Assembly: GCA_964387325.1 (NCBI GenBank)
Contig: CAYLYE010000001.1
Coordinates: forward strand, 80,095 to 144,094
Direction: 5' to 3'
DNA: 64,000 nucleotides
Source: CAZZBK01 sp964387325
Lineage (GTDB): Bacteria > Planctomycetota > Planctomycetia > Pirellulales > PNKZ01
The notes beneath the pieces are model-generated. The model worked only from the letters and a program-made list of their open reading frames with translations, made no database searches and was not told the DNA's origin. How positions within the stretch are numbered: the stretch's first letter is position 1; every line of letters starts with the position of its first letter. Positions 29,502 through 38,667 of this stretch are shown piece by piece. The translations under genes were made by a program, and so were the position numbers.

Positions 29502-29791
29502 GACCCACCCTTGTTACGATAAAGATGACTCGCAGCAGCATAATGCTTCCGCACTCAACAAACCGTAGCTTTATCCCCGAGCGTGTGATTGGCAAAATGT
29601 GGTAGACAACATTTTGCGCTCACGAGTCGTTCGAGCGAGGCGAATCGACGAGCGATAGCAAGGGTTATTCACCCCAGAGGCATTCAAATGCCACAAGATC
29701 AGGGGGCAGGTTCGAGGCGTGTCAGACCACTTGATGCGCTGATTGCGCTGCACCCACGAGCGGCCAGAAATCGCATGGGGTTTGTAGAGAT

Positions 29792-29826
29792 ATTCTCGCG
29801 GCGCGACAAGCTCGCGCCGCGAGAAT
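29792..29826. terminator. Strong hairpin downstream of the sigma factor gene
   Basis: A perfect 15-bp stem (ATTCTCGCGGCGCGA / TCGCGCCGCGAGAAT) with a five-base loop lies 25 bases after the minus-strand sigma factor stop. There is no U-run on the minus side, so it may be a weak terminator or mRNA 3' stabiliser. The rest of the 350-base gap (29502-29851) shows nothing else. Confidence 0.6.
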
Positions 29827-29851
29827 CAAAATCAGAATGTCGACTGCACGA

Positions 29852-30637
29852 CTAGGTGCCAAACTCGGTGCGGCGTCGATCGAGTTGTTGCTGCAATCGC
29901 TGCACGATGGCGCTGTGCATCTGGCTCACACGGCTCTCGGAGAGGTCGAGCGTCGCGCCGATCTCTTTCATCGTCATCTCCTCATAGTAATAGAGGATGA
30001 TGATCAGCCGTTCGTTGCGATTGAGCCCCTTGGTGACGAGCCGCATCAGATCGGTTTTCTGAATGCGTCGCGTAGGGTCTTCACCCTTCTTGTCTTCCAG
30101 GATGTCGATTTCGCGAACGTCCTTGTAGCTGTCGGTCTCGTACCATTTTTTGTTCAGGCTGATGAGCCCGACCGCGTTGGCTTCGAGAACCATCTTTTCC
30201 AGCTCTTCGACGTTGATCTGCATGTGCTCGGCGAGTTCAACGTCGGTGGGCTGTCGGCCCAACTTGGCGTCGAGCGTTTTGACCGCTTCGTTAAGCTTGT
30301 TGGCCTTGCTGCGCACGAGGCGCGGCACCCAGTCCATCGTGCGGAGCTCGTCGAGCATCGCACCACGGATGCGGGGGACACAGTAGGTTTCGAACTTGAC
30401 GCCGCGCGTCATGTCGAAGGCATCAATGGCGTCCATGAGGCCGAACACGCCGGCCGAGATGAGGTCATCGAGATCGACGCCGTCGGGCAGTCGAGCCCAA
30501 ATGCGTTCGCCGTTATACTTGACCAGCGGCAAGTAGTTTTCGACCAGTCGGTTGCGTAATTCCTGATTGTTGAGATCAGCTTTGAACGCTTCCCAAACCT
30601 GGCCGATATCTTCCGCGTTGAGGACCGAAGTTGCCAT
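29852..30637 (-). CDS. fliA: FliA/WhiG-family sigma-28 factor
   Basis: This is 261 residues from ATG 30637, which is preceded by GGAGGAG; an upstream ATG lies within that ribosome site. The order of regions is that of flagellar sigma-28 factors: region 2 (LPLVKYNGERIWARLPDGVD, DLISAGVFGLMDAIDAFD, VKFETYCVPRIRGAMLDELR), region 3 (GRQPTDVELAEHM), region 4 (LNRNERLIIILYYYEEMT, LDLSESRVSQMHSAIVQRL). It directs RNA polymerase to late flagellar and chemotaxis promoters. It is the last gene of the flhA-flhF-flhG block, as in many motile bacteria. Confidence 0.92.
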   Translation of the reverse strand: MATSVLNAEDIGQVWEAFKADLNNQELRNRLVENYLPLVKYNGERIWARLPDGVDLDDLISAGVFGLMDAIDAFDMTRGVKFETYCVPRIRGAMLDELRTMDWVPRLVRSKANKLNEAVKTLDAKLGRQPTDVELAEHMQINVEELEKMVLEANAVGLISLNKKWYETDSYKDVREIDILEDKKGEDPTRRIQKTDLMRLVTKGLNRNERLIIILYYYEEMTMKEIGATLDLSESRVSQMHSAIVQRLQQQLDRRRTEFGT

Positions 30638-30705
30638 GCACTCCTCCATGACTGCAAGCTATGAGCACTCTGAACTGAGCGGCCGATCACGACGTCCCGT
30701 CGCGA

Positions 30706-30966
30706 TCAGCCGGCGGCTGACTGTTTTTCCACGCTGTTCTTGGCCTGCGAGCTCTGGTCGATCTTCTCGGTGAGTTGCGTGCGAACCGCCTCATCGACGA
30801 TTTGCGCTGCAACGACACCGACGACATAGCCGCAAGCCGCGAACACGAGCAACACGTACCAGGCCTTCAGCAGCACCTCTTGGAGGCCGCCGCCGTTGAC
30901 CCAACCGAACACCAGTGCCGTGGACCAAGCCACGAGCGCCAAAGTGACCGAATACGTTCGCTCCAC
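30706..30966 (-). CDS. Small two-helix membrane protein in the flagellar block
   Basis: This is an 86-residue protein from GTG 30966, with AAGGGA about 8 bases upstream. Two membrane segments (VTLALVAWSTALVFGWV and AWYVLLVFAACGYVVGVVA) are followed by a charged, probably coiled-coil tail (VDEAVRTQLTEKIDQSSQ). It lies between flhG and the sigma factor on the same strand. No family recognised; a flagellar assembly or membrane accessory role is inferred from position only. Confidence 0.72.
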   Translation of the reverse strand: MERTYSVTLALVAWSTALVFGWVNGGGLQEVLLKAWYVLLVFAACGYVVGVVAAQIVDEAVRTQLTEKIDQSSQAKNSVEKQSAAG

Positions 30967-31112
30967 GTTAACCGTCCCTTGCCGACCGCCACCGGTAAAC
31001 TCGACTTAGCCGTTAAGGTTTAACGACGCATCGCGCACCGAGCGGTAGGTCCGTGTATCGACCAAGGGAGCAGGTTAGGTTTAGTATTTCTCCGATTTAT
31101 CGAGAGGGTTAT

Positions 31113-31943
31113 TTACGAGGTTTGACTCATGGCCGTCACGCACTCCGTGGCACGCTCACGACAGCACGAGTGTAATTGACCCACAAGTCCTGAGAACGCG
31201 TCTGCCGTCCGTGCCGACCGCCGCTGGGCTATCGACGCGAGGCCTTCGTCGATCGGCACATTCGCGGCCGACTCGAGTGACACGGCAAGGAACCGTTGGG
31301 CGGTCTGGGCGAGTCGTGCGACCGCCTCGATGCCCCGCACGCGGCTGTCGAGCCGATTCAGGATCAGTGACAGCGGGGGCGCAATCTGCTGGCGATGCCA
31401 GCTTTTGAGCAAGCCGTAGGCGTCGAGCAACGCTACATCGTCGGCGGTCGTGACAAGCATCGCGCGGTCAGCGATCGTCGCCAGCCGTTGCGCCAAACGG
31501 GTGTAACCACGCCCCAGGTCGAGTAAGACGATATCGACACGATCTAAGCGGCGAAGTTGATCGATCAAATGTTGGCAAGCCGATTCGCTCGGCTCGAGAT
31601 GCGTCCGCCGGGGCCGTTCGCCACAGGCGATCAACACCCCCTCGGGGCCCTCGACGAGCACCTGCTTTAATTCGCGCCGCTGCACGAGGACGTCTCCCAA
31701 GTGCTGTTCGTCGTTCACGCCAGCGATCATCGCCAGGTCGGGACCGTCGAGCACCGTGTCCACGACCGCACAGCGTTGTCCGCCGCGCGTTAGCTCCAGC
31801 GCCAATTGCAGCGCGAGCGTCGTTGTGCCCACGCCCCCTTTGGCGCCTGCGAGCGCGATCAATACCGGTCCGACTTCAGGCGCGGGGCTGTCGTGCAGCC
31901 CACGCTGTATCCAGGAGCGAAGTTCGTGTGCTTGATCGTGCAT
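31113..31943 (-). CDS. flhG: MinD/ParA-like ATPase FlhG
   Basis: This is 276 residues from ATG 31943; the frame is open upstream, overlapping flhF, but without family-like sequence. Deviant Walker A AGAKGGVGTTTLALQLALEL, switch region VVDTVLDGPDLAMI, and IVLLDLGRG as Walker B with Gly in the usual Pro/Ala position. FlhG-type ATPases control flagellar number and site together with FlhF. The signature Lys of MinD-type ATPases is present. It follows flhF by 76 bases. Confidence 0.86.
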   Translation of the reverse strand: MHDQAHELRSWIQRGLHDSPAPEVGPVLIALAGAKGGVGTTTLALQLALELTRGGQRCAVVDTVLDGPDLAMIAGVNDEQHLGDVLVQRRELKQVLVEGPEGVLIACGERPRRTHLEPSESACQHLIDQLRRLDRVDIVLLDLGRGYTRLAQRLATIADRAMLVTTADDVALLDAYGLLKSWHRQQIAPPLSLILNRLDSRVRGIEAVARLAQTAQRFLAVSLESAANVPIDEGLASIAQRRSARTADAFSGLVGQLHSCCRERATECVTAMSQTS

Positions 31944-32019
31944 GAGTGGATGACTGGGAGACGAAGCGGAACTCTTTAGCCCTCGGCGATAGGTCCGTAG
32001 GACCGTACGCCGGGGGTCG

Positions 32020-33207
32020 TTACAAAGTTTGCGGTCGAACGACGTGTTGCGCCAACTCACTAGCGCGCGCCACGGCGATGTCGTCGGGCACGTTCTGACC
32101 GTTGGTTACATAACTGAGCGGCAACTGGCACTCCCGCAGCAGCGGCAACAAGTTGCCCAAGTTCGTGGTTTCGTCGAGCTTGCTCAGGATCAAGGCTGTG
32201 GTCCCGACGTCGGCAAAACTCTCGGCGGTGCGCATGAGCGTGCGGGTGCCCGTGACGGCGCTGAGTACCAGATGCACATCCTGCACGCCGGCCTCGGTCA
32301 AAAAGCTTTTCAACTCTTGAATCTGCACTTCGTCTTTCAGGCTGCGGCCGGCCGTGTCGAGCAACACCAAGTCGAGGTTGGCCAAGTCAGCCGTCGCCTG
32401 GCGAATTTCACGCGGCGTGGTGACGACCCGCATCGGCAAATCGATGATGTCGGCATAGGTCCTGAGCTGCTCGACGGCCGCGATACGATAGGTGTCGACC
32501 GTGATGAGTCCGACCCGCTTCTTCTCGCGGAGCCGATAATGGGCGGCGAGCTTGGCGATCGTGGTCGTCTTGCCAACCCCGGTCGGACCCACGAGCGCCA
32601 CCAAACGGCACTGGCCGGGAGTCAATTTCAACGGACCACTGCAATGAATCTCGTTCTCGATGAGCGTCGTGAGACGTGAACGCAACGTCCGCTCATCGGT
32701 CAGCTCATGATCGGGGACCAACGTCCGCACACGCTCGACCAACTCGCGGGCCAGCGCTTCGTCGAGTTCGGCGTCGATCAAGTCGGTGTACAGTCGGAAG
32801 AGCCGATCGGGGAGCGTCGTGCTCGCTGAGTTGTTCGTGCGGCGACACAGTTCTTCGACAACGTTTTGCAGGTGTTGCAATTGACCGCGTAGCTCGTCTC
32901 GAAAGGCTTGCTTATCGGACGTCGGCTCGCTGGGCAATTTCATCTCAGCGACCGGAACCGGTATGTGTGCCACCGCGGCCGGCGCGGGAGGGGGCGGCGA
33001 CAAGGCCTCGCGCGAGGGCCAACGACTCGGCACGTTGACTTCGTTCGAGGCGACCACCTCGAACTTGCGCATCCCGGGAATCCAGCGAAACAGCCCGCTG
33101 TTGTTGATCTCGCGCGTGTGCAGCACGGCGGCCGACGGTCCCAGCTCGCGGCGGACCATCACCAAGGCCTCTTGCAGCGTCGTGGCTCGAAAGGTGCGAA
33201 TGTCCAT
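32020..33207 (-). CDS. flhF: Flagellar SRP-like GTPase FlhF
   Basis: This is a 395-residue SRP-family GTPase. The short basic B domain (MDIRTFRATTLQEALVMVRR) is followed by a Pro-rich linker, a helical N domain (about 110-190) and the G domain: G1 GPTGVGKTT, G2/insertion box VDTYRIAAVEQL, G3 LLDTAGRS, G4-like LSKLDET. FlhF marks the cell pole for flagellum assembly. It lies between flhA and flhG, as is usual. Confidence 0.93.
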   Translation of the reverse strand: MDIRTFRATTLQEALVMVRRELGPSAAVLHTREINNSGLFRWIPGMRKFEVVASNEVNVPSRWPSREALSPPPPAPAAVAHIPVPVAEMKLPSEPTSDKQAFRDELRGQLQHLQNVVEELCRRTNNSASTTLPDRLFRLYTDLIDAELDEALARELVERVRTLVPDHELTDERTLRSRLTTLIENEIHCSGPLKLTPGQCRLVALVGPTGVGKTTTIAKLAAHYRLREKKRVGLITVDTYRIAAVEQLRTYADIIDLPMRVVTTPREIRQATADLANLDLVLLDTAGRSLKDEVQIQELKSFLTEAGVQDVHLVLSAVTGTRTLMRTAESFADVGTTALILSKLDETTNLGNLLPLLRECQLPLSYVTNGQNVPDDIAVARASELAQHVVRPQTL

Positions 33208-33312
33208 AGGAGAAAATGATGAATGCGGAATGATAAATGATAAATGTACGAGTCAGCTAATCGCGATTTCTCAACTCCAGTCTCTCGTCTCCGGTCTCCC
33301 GTCTGTTCTTCC

Positions 33313-35406
33313 TCACTTCGCGTCGCTCACCATACTGACCGCCTCGATCTGCGTGTCGCGCGTGATCTCGTTAAAGCTCAGCACCACCAATTGCGGCAGA
33401 TGCGATTGGGTCAGCCGTTTGAGTAACGGTCGCGTCTGCGGACTCACGAGCACGATGGGCGGGTGATTGCCGCGCTTGAGCTTCTCCAACTCGGCGGCGA
33501 TCAAGCGGCACGTGACGTCGATCGCCTGCGGCGACATGCGAACCACAATGCCCCGCTCGGTCAATTCAGCCCCGGCGCGGATGCGATCCTCGATGGCCGG
33601 GTCGAGCGTGATGACTCGCAACGTGCCGTTGCTGTCGCGATACCGGCCACAAATGGTGCGCCCCAACCGATGTCGAACGAACTCGCCCAGCAGCACGGGA
33701 TCTTTGGTCCGCGCGGCGTAATCGCCGAGCGTCTCCAGGATCGGCGCAAGCTGCCGGATCGGCACCTGCTCGTTGAGCAACAGCTGTAAGACCTGCTGCA
33801 ACTCGGCCAGCTTCATCACGCCTGGCACCAGCTCATCGACCACCGCCGGCGAGGTCTTCTTCAACTCGTCGAGCAAATGCTTCGTGGCGTCGCGGGTCAG
33901 GATTTCATCGGCATGTTTACGCACGACCGCCGAGAGATGCGTGGCGATGACCGCCGAGGGCTCGACCACGGTGTAGCCGAGCATCTCGGCCCGCTCGCGC
34001 TGGGCGGGCTCGATCCAAGTCGCCGGGCGATCGAACGCCGGTTCCCGCACGTCGATCCCCGTCACCTTGCCCGTCGTTACGCCCGAGTCCATCGCGAGCT
34101 GCATTTGTGGATAGATCGTTCCTTGTGCCACGGCGACGCCGGCTATCTTGACGCGATAGGTGTTCTGTTCCAGGCGCATGTTGTCACGCAACCGGACCTT
34201 GGGCAGAATAATGCCCACGTCGCTGGCGACCATCTGCCGCACGCCATGCACCCGTTCGAGCAAATCACCGCCGCGGCGCGGGTCGGCCAGCTTGACGAGC
34301 GACACGCTCAACTCGACCTCCATCGGATCGACTTGCAGCAGGTCCTCGATCCGTTCGTCGGGCTTTTTCTGCTGCGCCTCGGCGCTCGCCTTGGCTACTT
34401 TCGTGCGGCTGTCTTTTTCCTGTCGGTTCAGCGTCAGCGCCAGCGCCACGCAACTGCCGCCAATCGTCAGCAGCGGAATCGTGGGCAGCGACGTGAACAC
34501 GAGCAGTCCCAGGAAACCGCCGGTCACCATGAGCGCTTGCGGCCGACTGAGCAATTGACCGATAAACTCTTGCGGCAAATTGGTGTCGGTCGAGCTGCGC
34601 GTGGTCAGCAAGCCCGCCGCGAGCGAGATGAGAAACGCGGGGACCTGACTCACCAGACCGTCGCCGATCGTGAGCTTGGTATAGACCTCGGCGGCGCGGG
34701 CCAAGGGCATGCCGCCCTGAATGACGCCGATGAACAAGCCGCCGACGATATTCACCACGGTGATAATAATGCCCGCAATGGCATCGCCACGGACGAATTT
34801 GCTGGCACCGTCCATCGAGCCGAAGAAGTCCGCTTGCTGGGTGATTTCCAGTCGGCGACGCTGCGCCTCTTTCTCGTCGATCACGCCGGCATTGAGATCG
34901 GCGTCGATCGCCATCTGTCGGCCGGGCATACCGTCCAAGGCAAAGCGGGCAGCCACTTCGCTGATGCGGGTCGCACCCTTGGTGATGACCACAAACTGAA
35001 TGACCACGATGATGATGAAGATAATCAGCCCGACCACCATGCGATCGCCGGCGACAAATTCGCCGAAGCTCCGCACCACCTCGCCGGCAGCCGACAGCCC
35101 CTGACGATCCGCCTTGGTCAGAATCAAACGTGTGGTCGCCACGTTGAGCACCAAACGACCCAAGGTCGTGGCCAGCAGCAACGACGGAAAGACATTGAAC
35201 TCGAGCGGGTTCTTCACATTGATCGTGGTCAGCAACATCAACACCGCCACGGTGATGTTGAGCGCCAACAGCACGTCCAACACCGGCGCAGGGACCGGCA
35301 CCATGATCACCAGCACGCTGGTGATAAAGCCGATCGGCAAAATGAGGTCGGTGCCGCGCCCTAGCGCGAGTCGCGCTGCGGATGCTGGCAACGCTCCCGA
35401 GGCCAT
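33313..35406 (-). CDS. flhA: Flagellar export gate protein FlhA
   Basis: This is 697 residues from ATG 35406. The N-terminal half has eight membrane helices, the first including LILPIGFITSVLVIMVPVP. The FHIPEP signature region reads VFPSLLLATTLGRLVLNVAT, followed by a conserved cytoplasmic loop ARFALDGMPGRQMAIDADL. The C-terminal half is the cytoplasmic ring that receives export chaperones. FlhA forms the nonameric export gate of the flagellar type III system. flhB and other structural genes are not in the window, but flhF, flhG and fliA follow. Confidence 0.95.
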   Translation of the reverse strand: MASGALPASAARLALGRGTDLILPIGFITSVLVIMVPVPAPVLDVLLALNITVAVLMLLTTINVKNPLEFNVFPSLLLATTLGRLVLNVATTRLILTKADRQGLSAAGEVVRSFGEFVAGDRMVVGLIIFIIIVVIQFVVITKGATRISEVAARFALDGMPGRQMAIDADLNAGVIDEKEAQRRRLEITQQADFFGSMDGASKFVRGDAIAGIIITVVNIVGGLFIGVIQGGMPLARAAEVYTKLTIGDGLVSQVPAFLISLAAGLLTTRSSTDTNLPQEFIGQLLSRPQALMVTGGFLGLLVFTSLPTIPLLTIGGSCVALALTLNRQEKDSRTKVAKASAEAQQKKPDERIEDLLQVDPMEVELSVSLVKLADPRRGGDLLERVHGVRQMVASDVGIILPKVRLRDNMRLEQNTYRVKIAGVAVAQGTIYPQMQLAMDSGVTTGKVTGIDVREPAFDRPATWIEPAQRERAEMLGYTVVEPSAVIATHLSAVVRKHADEILTRDATKHLLDELKKTSPAVVDELVPGVMKLAELQQVLQLLLNEQVPIRQLAPILETLGDYAARTKDPVLLGEFVRHRLGRTICGRYRDSNGTLRVITLDPAIEDRIRAGAELTERGIVVRMSPQAIDVTCRLIAAELEKLKRGNHPPIVLVSPQTRPLLKRLTQSHLPQLVVLSFNEITRDTQIEAVSMVSDAK

Positions 35407-35737
35407 GGTGACTCCGGTGGCTTGCTGATGTTGGGTTGGGAAAAGTGAAGAGGGGGGAACGGTACTCAAACCCACCCGAAGAGTCCAGGGCGGTTTGCCC
35501 GCGCCACCTCGCTAGCAAACCGACGGACATCATCGCATTTGCTAGCATCTCGAGCGCCTGATAGCGTCGCAACGGGGTGATTGCAGCTCCTCGTGAGACC
35601 GCGCGAGCCCGGCGTCCGGTCGATCGCGCTGCTCGATGCTCTGGCTTGGCCATTTTCCCACGTTTGGGGGCAATGTCTTGATAATGGACCGCCGCGCAAG
35701 AACAATAGGCCTGTCGTCGCTGCTACACGTTCCGAGC
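35407..35737. other. Divergent intergenic region flhA/DUF1501
   Basis: 331 bases between divergent genes. I see no convincing promoter pair, RNA or repeat. Confidence 0.4.
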
Positions 35738-37144
35738 ATGCCCATGTCCCACCTCCCCTACACCCGCCGTGAATTGCTCGCCCGCGGAGGTATGGGCTTT
35801 GGCCTGCTCGCCCTGGCCGAGGTCTTAAAACAAGACGGCGCGCTCGTGCAAGCGGCGACCGTCGAGCTGCCGCTCGCTCCCAAGCGACCGCATTTTGCTC
35901 CTCGGGCCAAGCAGGTCGTCCACCTCTTTATGAACGGCGGCGCGTCGCAGGTCGACACGTTCGACCCGAAGCCGGCGCTCGACAAATACCACGGCAAGCC
36001 GCTCCCCTCGCCCAACCTAAGGACCGAGCGTAAGACCGGCGCGGCGATGCGTAGCCCGTTCAGCTTTCGCAAGTATGGGCAGAGCGGCATCGAGGTGAGT
36101 GAGCTGTTCGCCCACACGGCCCGGCACGTCGACGACATGTGTTTCATTCGCTCGATGCAGGCCGACGTGCCGAACCACGAACCGTCGCTGATGCTGATGA
36201 ACTGCGGCGACGCGCGGCTGCCGCGCCCCAGCATGGGCTCGTGGATCACCTATGGCCTAGGGAGCGAGAACCAGAACCTGCCCGGCTTCATGGTCATGTG
36301 CCCGAACGGGGTGCCCATCGTCGGCACTCAGAATTGGCGCAGCGCGTTTTTGCCCGGCGCGTATCAAGGGACCGCCCTCGACACCAAGCACACGGAGCTT
36401 CCCAAGCTGCTTGAGAATATTCAGAGCCCGATCAACTCGACCGAGCAGCGACGGCAGTTGGATTTGCTCGCGTCGCTCAACGCGCGACACGCCGCGGCGC
36501 GGCAACACGATCCGCTGTTGGAAGCCCGACTGCAAACCTTCGAGCTGGCCTACCGCATGCAAGGCGAGGCGGCCGAGGCGTTCGACCTCAATCGCGAGCC
36601 GACTTACATTCGCGAAGCGTATGGCTCGGGCGTGCATGGGAGGCAACTGCTCATCACGCGGCGGCTGCTCGAACGCGGCGTGCGATTCATCCAGCTCTGG
36701 AGCGGTGGCGGGCAGCCGTGGGACAATCACGACAACCTCGAAAAGAATCATCGCAAGCTGGCCGCCGAATGGGATCTGCCGCTCGCCGCGTTCCTGACGG
36801 ACCTCAAGCAGCGCGGGCTGCTCGAAACCACGCTGGTCATGTGGGGCGGCGAGTTCGGCCGCACGCCGGTCGCCGAACTGCCGGCCCTCAACGGTCGCGA
36901 CCACAACCATTACGGTTTTACGATGTGGCTCTGCGGCGGAGGCGCTCGCGGCGGTTACGTGCATGGCGCGACCGACGAGTTTGGCTTCCAGGCTGTTGAG
37001 AACAAGGTCCACGTCCACGATCTGCACGCGACGATCTTGCACCTGCTCGGTTTCGATCACGAGCGGCTCACCTATCGCTACGCCGGCCGCGACTTCCGCT
37101 TGACCGACGTACACGGGCACGTCGTACACGAGCTGATCGCGTAG
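35738..37144 (+). CDS. DUF1501 secreted protein (sulfatase-like)
   Basis: This is 468 residues from ATG 35738 (MPMSHLPYTRREL); an ATG two codons later is equally possible. The N-terminus carries a Tat-like TRRELLARGGMGFGLLALAE. The DUF1501 body shows VVHLFMNGGASQVDTFDPKP, CFIRSMQADVPNHEPSLMLM, FIQLWSGGGQPWDNHDNL and WGGEFGRTPVAEL, and ends with DLHATILHLLGFDHERLTY. The fold is alkaline-phosphatase/sulfatase-like. These proteins are abundant in planctomycetes and usually paired with DUF1549/DUF1553 proteins, but here it stands alone. Substrate unknown. Confidence 0.92.
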   Translation: MPMSHLPYTRRELLARGGMGFGLLALAEVLKQDGALVQAATVELPLAPKRPHFAPRAKQVVHLFMNGGASQVDTFDPKPALDKYHGKPLPSPNLRTERKTGAAMRSPFSFRKYGQSGIEVSELFAHTARHVDDMCFIRSMQADVPNHEPSLMLMNCGDARLPRPSMGSWITYGLGSENQNLPGFMVMCPNGVPIVGTQNWRSAFLPGAYQGTALDTKHTELPKLLENIQSPINSTEQRRQLDLLASLNARHAAARQHDPLLEARLQTFELAYRMQGEAAEAFDLNREPTYIREAYGSGVHGRQLLITRRLLERGVRFIQLWSGGGQPWDNHDNLEKNHRKLAAEWDLPLAAFLTDLKQRGLLETTLVMWGGEFGRTPVAELPALNGRDHNHYGFTMWLCGGGARGGYVHGATDEFGFQAVENKVHVHDLHATILHLLGFDHERLTYRYAGRDFRLTDVHGHVVHELIA

Positions 37145-37199
37145 GTGCGGCGTTTCATAGCAGCGCTAGGTCGCATGACCGCGTTGCAGATAGACCGCC

Positions 37200-37240
37200 A
37201 TTGACCCTCAGATCATCGGCTTAATAGGCCGAGCGAACCC
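37200..37240. repeat. Half copy of the hairpin element
   Basis: ATTGACCCTCAGATCATCGG and the following TTAATAGGCCGAGCGAAC match the 5' arm and centre start of the elements at 14242 and 19671. The right arm is missing; the sequence diverges after about 40 bases. It lies at the left edge of the accessory island. Confidence 0.65.
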
Positions 37241-37293
37241 ACACACCGCTGACGCCACTTTGCCCGCCTGACATTGTGCGCTAACAGAGCGGC

Positions 37294-37623
37294 ATGAATG
37301 AGTTCATTGCACTACGAGCACGAGCGCGTGACAAACGGGACAAGGCCATCGCCCAGGCTCGCGAAGAGTACGAAGCGGCATTGGTTCAGATCGCCACGTT
37401 AGAGCAGGACTTGCTTGGCAAGCTGCCGAGCAAGCACAAGCCGATGAGCGCTTGCATCGAGTCGGTTATCCCCAACGACCGACCGTTTACCACGCTCGAC
37501 GTGCTGACCAGCTTGGAAGCGTTAGACCCGCGCCGAGTATGGCGCAAGCGGTCGATTGATAACCACTTCTCACGGCTCCGCGACAAGGGCTTAATCCGCC
37601 GCATCAAACGGGCCACGAGCTAG
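37294..37623 (+). CDS. Small winged-helix-like protein, possibly frameshifted
   Basis: This is a 109-residue protein. A charged coiled coil (KRDKAIAQAREEYEAALVQI) precedes a winged-helix-like segment (FTTLDVLTSLEALDP, then SIDNHFSRLRDKGLIRRIKR). It ends abruptly at RATS. In the next frame the sequence continues smoothly as TGHELAAYVLADVKAK into the following ORF, which suggests that the two are parts of one 188-residue protein broken by a frameshift. No canonical slippery heptamer is present. Confidence 0.6.
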   Translation: MNEFIALRARARDKRDKAIAQAREEYEAALVQIATLEQDLLGKLPSKHKPMSACIESVIPNDRPFTTLDVLTSLEALDPRRVWRKRSIDNHFSRLRDKGLIRRIKRATS

Positions 37624-37643
37624 CCGCCTACGTCCTGGCCGAC

Positions 37644-37859
37644 GTGAAGGCCAAGGTTGTGCCGCTCGACGATATGACGCTAGAGCAGGCCATTCACAGG
37701 GTATTAACCCGCCCCATGACGGTTACTGAGGTTGCTGTGGCGGTTATCGAGGCTGGGTATCAGTCCACCATGAGCCGGAACAACCTACGGAACCACGTAG
37801 GCCGTCTGCTGGCCAAGGGAGATTTCAAGCGGGAGGGCGGGAAGTGGGTGGAAGTGTAG
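37644..37859 (+). CDS. Small winged-helix-like protein or 3' part of a frameshifted gene
   Basis: This is a 71-residue ORF from GTG 37644 with a second winged-helix-like unit (MTLEQAIHRVLTRPMTVTEV, then NNLRNHVGRLLAKGDFKREG). The frame is open upstream into the end of the previous ORF, in the -1 phase. It may be a separate DNA-binding protein, but a double-winged-helix gene broken in two is more likely. Function unknown. Confidence 0.55.
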   Translation: MKAKVVPLDDMTLEQAIHRVLTRPMTVTEVAVAVIEAGYQSTMSRNNLRNHVGRLLAKGDFKREGGKWVEV

Positions 37860-37964
37860 GGGGGTATTTCCGGCTAACTGTACAGCGAAAAAGCTGCCAA
37901 ATTGGCGTGTCGTAAATGCCTACCCAAATAAGTAAAAACGATCGTTTTTGGCCTGTTTTTCTGG

Positions 37965-37994
37965 TTGATCTTAGGGCTATGCACTGGCTATACT
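37965..37994 (+). promoter_or_regulatory. Sigma-70-like promoter of the accessory cluster
   Basis: TTGATC and TATACT are separated by 18 bases; the -10 overlaps the inverted repeat TGGCTATACTAGCCA, which could be an operator. Upstream is AT-rich (AAAAACGATCGTTTTTGG). It would start transcription near 38001, ahead of the DUF6941 and hicBA genes. Confidence 0.5.
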
Positions 37995-38029
37995 AGCCAC
38001 TTCGGGTGATTCCGAACAACCGACACCGG

Positions 38030-38137
38030 ATGCGTGTCGTAGAATTTATCAAGAAGGCGGCCGAGAGCTGCCGATGCCAGGGATGGCGTGTGGTGTGTGA
38101 AATTCACACCTCGCTGGCATGGCTGTTACCGGTATGA
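38030..38137 (+). CDS. Possible 35-residue small ORF
   Basis: This short ORF translates to MRVVEFIKKAAESCRCQGWR then VVCEIHTSLAWLLPV. The composition is protein-like, and it starts just after the predicted promoter. There is no clear ribosome site. Part of it overlaps an inverted repeat (GGTGTGTGAA/TTCACACC), so the region may instead be a structured leader. The rest of 37860-38182 shows no gene. Confidence 0.3.
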   Translation: MRVVEFIKKAAESCRCQGWRVVCEIHTSLAWLLPV

Positions 38138-38182
38138 GCCGCTACTTGATTTAGTATGCGGCTTATTTTTTTGCGCGGAGCT

Positions 38183-38641
38183 ATGACCTTGAAACCAGTT
38201 TTGCAAGCACTCTTGCTCGCGGAACGAATTTATGAGGACAAGCATACAGGCAAAAAAGTAATTACGGGAATTTTCAACTGCATTACGTTCACTGAGCATC
38301 GGATATCGGCTGATGTGCTTTCATTGCAGCCGCAAGAAGCCTTAGCCGAGATCGTCACAGGTCAGCATCCTGGTTCTCCCTATGTCTACATCAATCTAAC
38401 CGAGGTGCATGGCAAGACACCCCTTACATTGAGCTATGTTGATTTGTCCAACGGTAAGGAGATTATGGCATGCGAGATTGAAGCGCAGTCGGAGAGTCCA
38501 CTTGATAATGTTGAAATAACGGTAGGCATGCCAATGCCACCTATCTTGCACGCCGGAAGTTACGCATTGGAATTGTTTTTCAAAGAGGAAATGATTGGTT
38601 CGTTACGAATAAGGGCCGTCGAAAAGCCGCGAGGCGAGTAG
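38183..38641 (+). CDS. DUF6941-like protein
   Basis: This is 152 residues from ATG 38183 (MTLKPVLQALLLAERIYEDK). The pattern (KVITGIFNCITF, then PYVYINLTEVHGKTPLTLSYVD, GSYALELFFKEEMIGSLRI) fits the uncharacterised DUF6941 family, probably a beta-sandwich of about 150 residues. GC content is clearly lower than in the surrounding chromosome, and it lies directly upstream of hicBA. Function unknown. Confidence 0.7.
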   Translation: MTLKPVLQALLLAERIYEDKHTGKKVITGIFNCITFTEHRISADVLSLQPQEALAEIVTGQHPGSPYVYINLTEVHGKTPLTLSYVDLSNGKEIMACEIEAQSESPLDNVEITVGMPMPPILHAGSYALELFFKEEMIGSLRIRAVEKPRGE

Positions 38642-38667
38642 TTTATTTAGATTTCAGGATCACCGCT

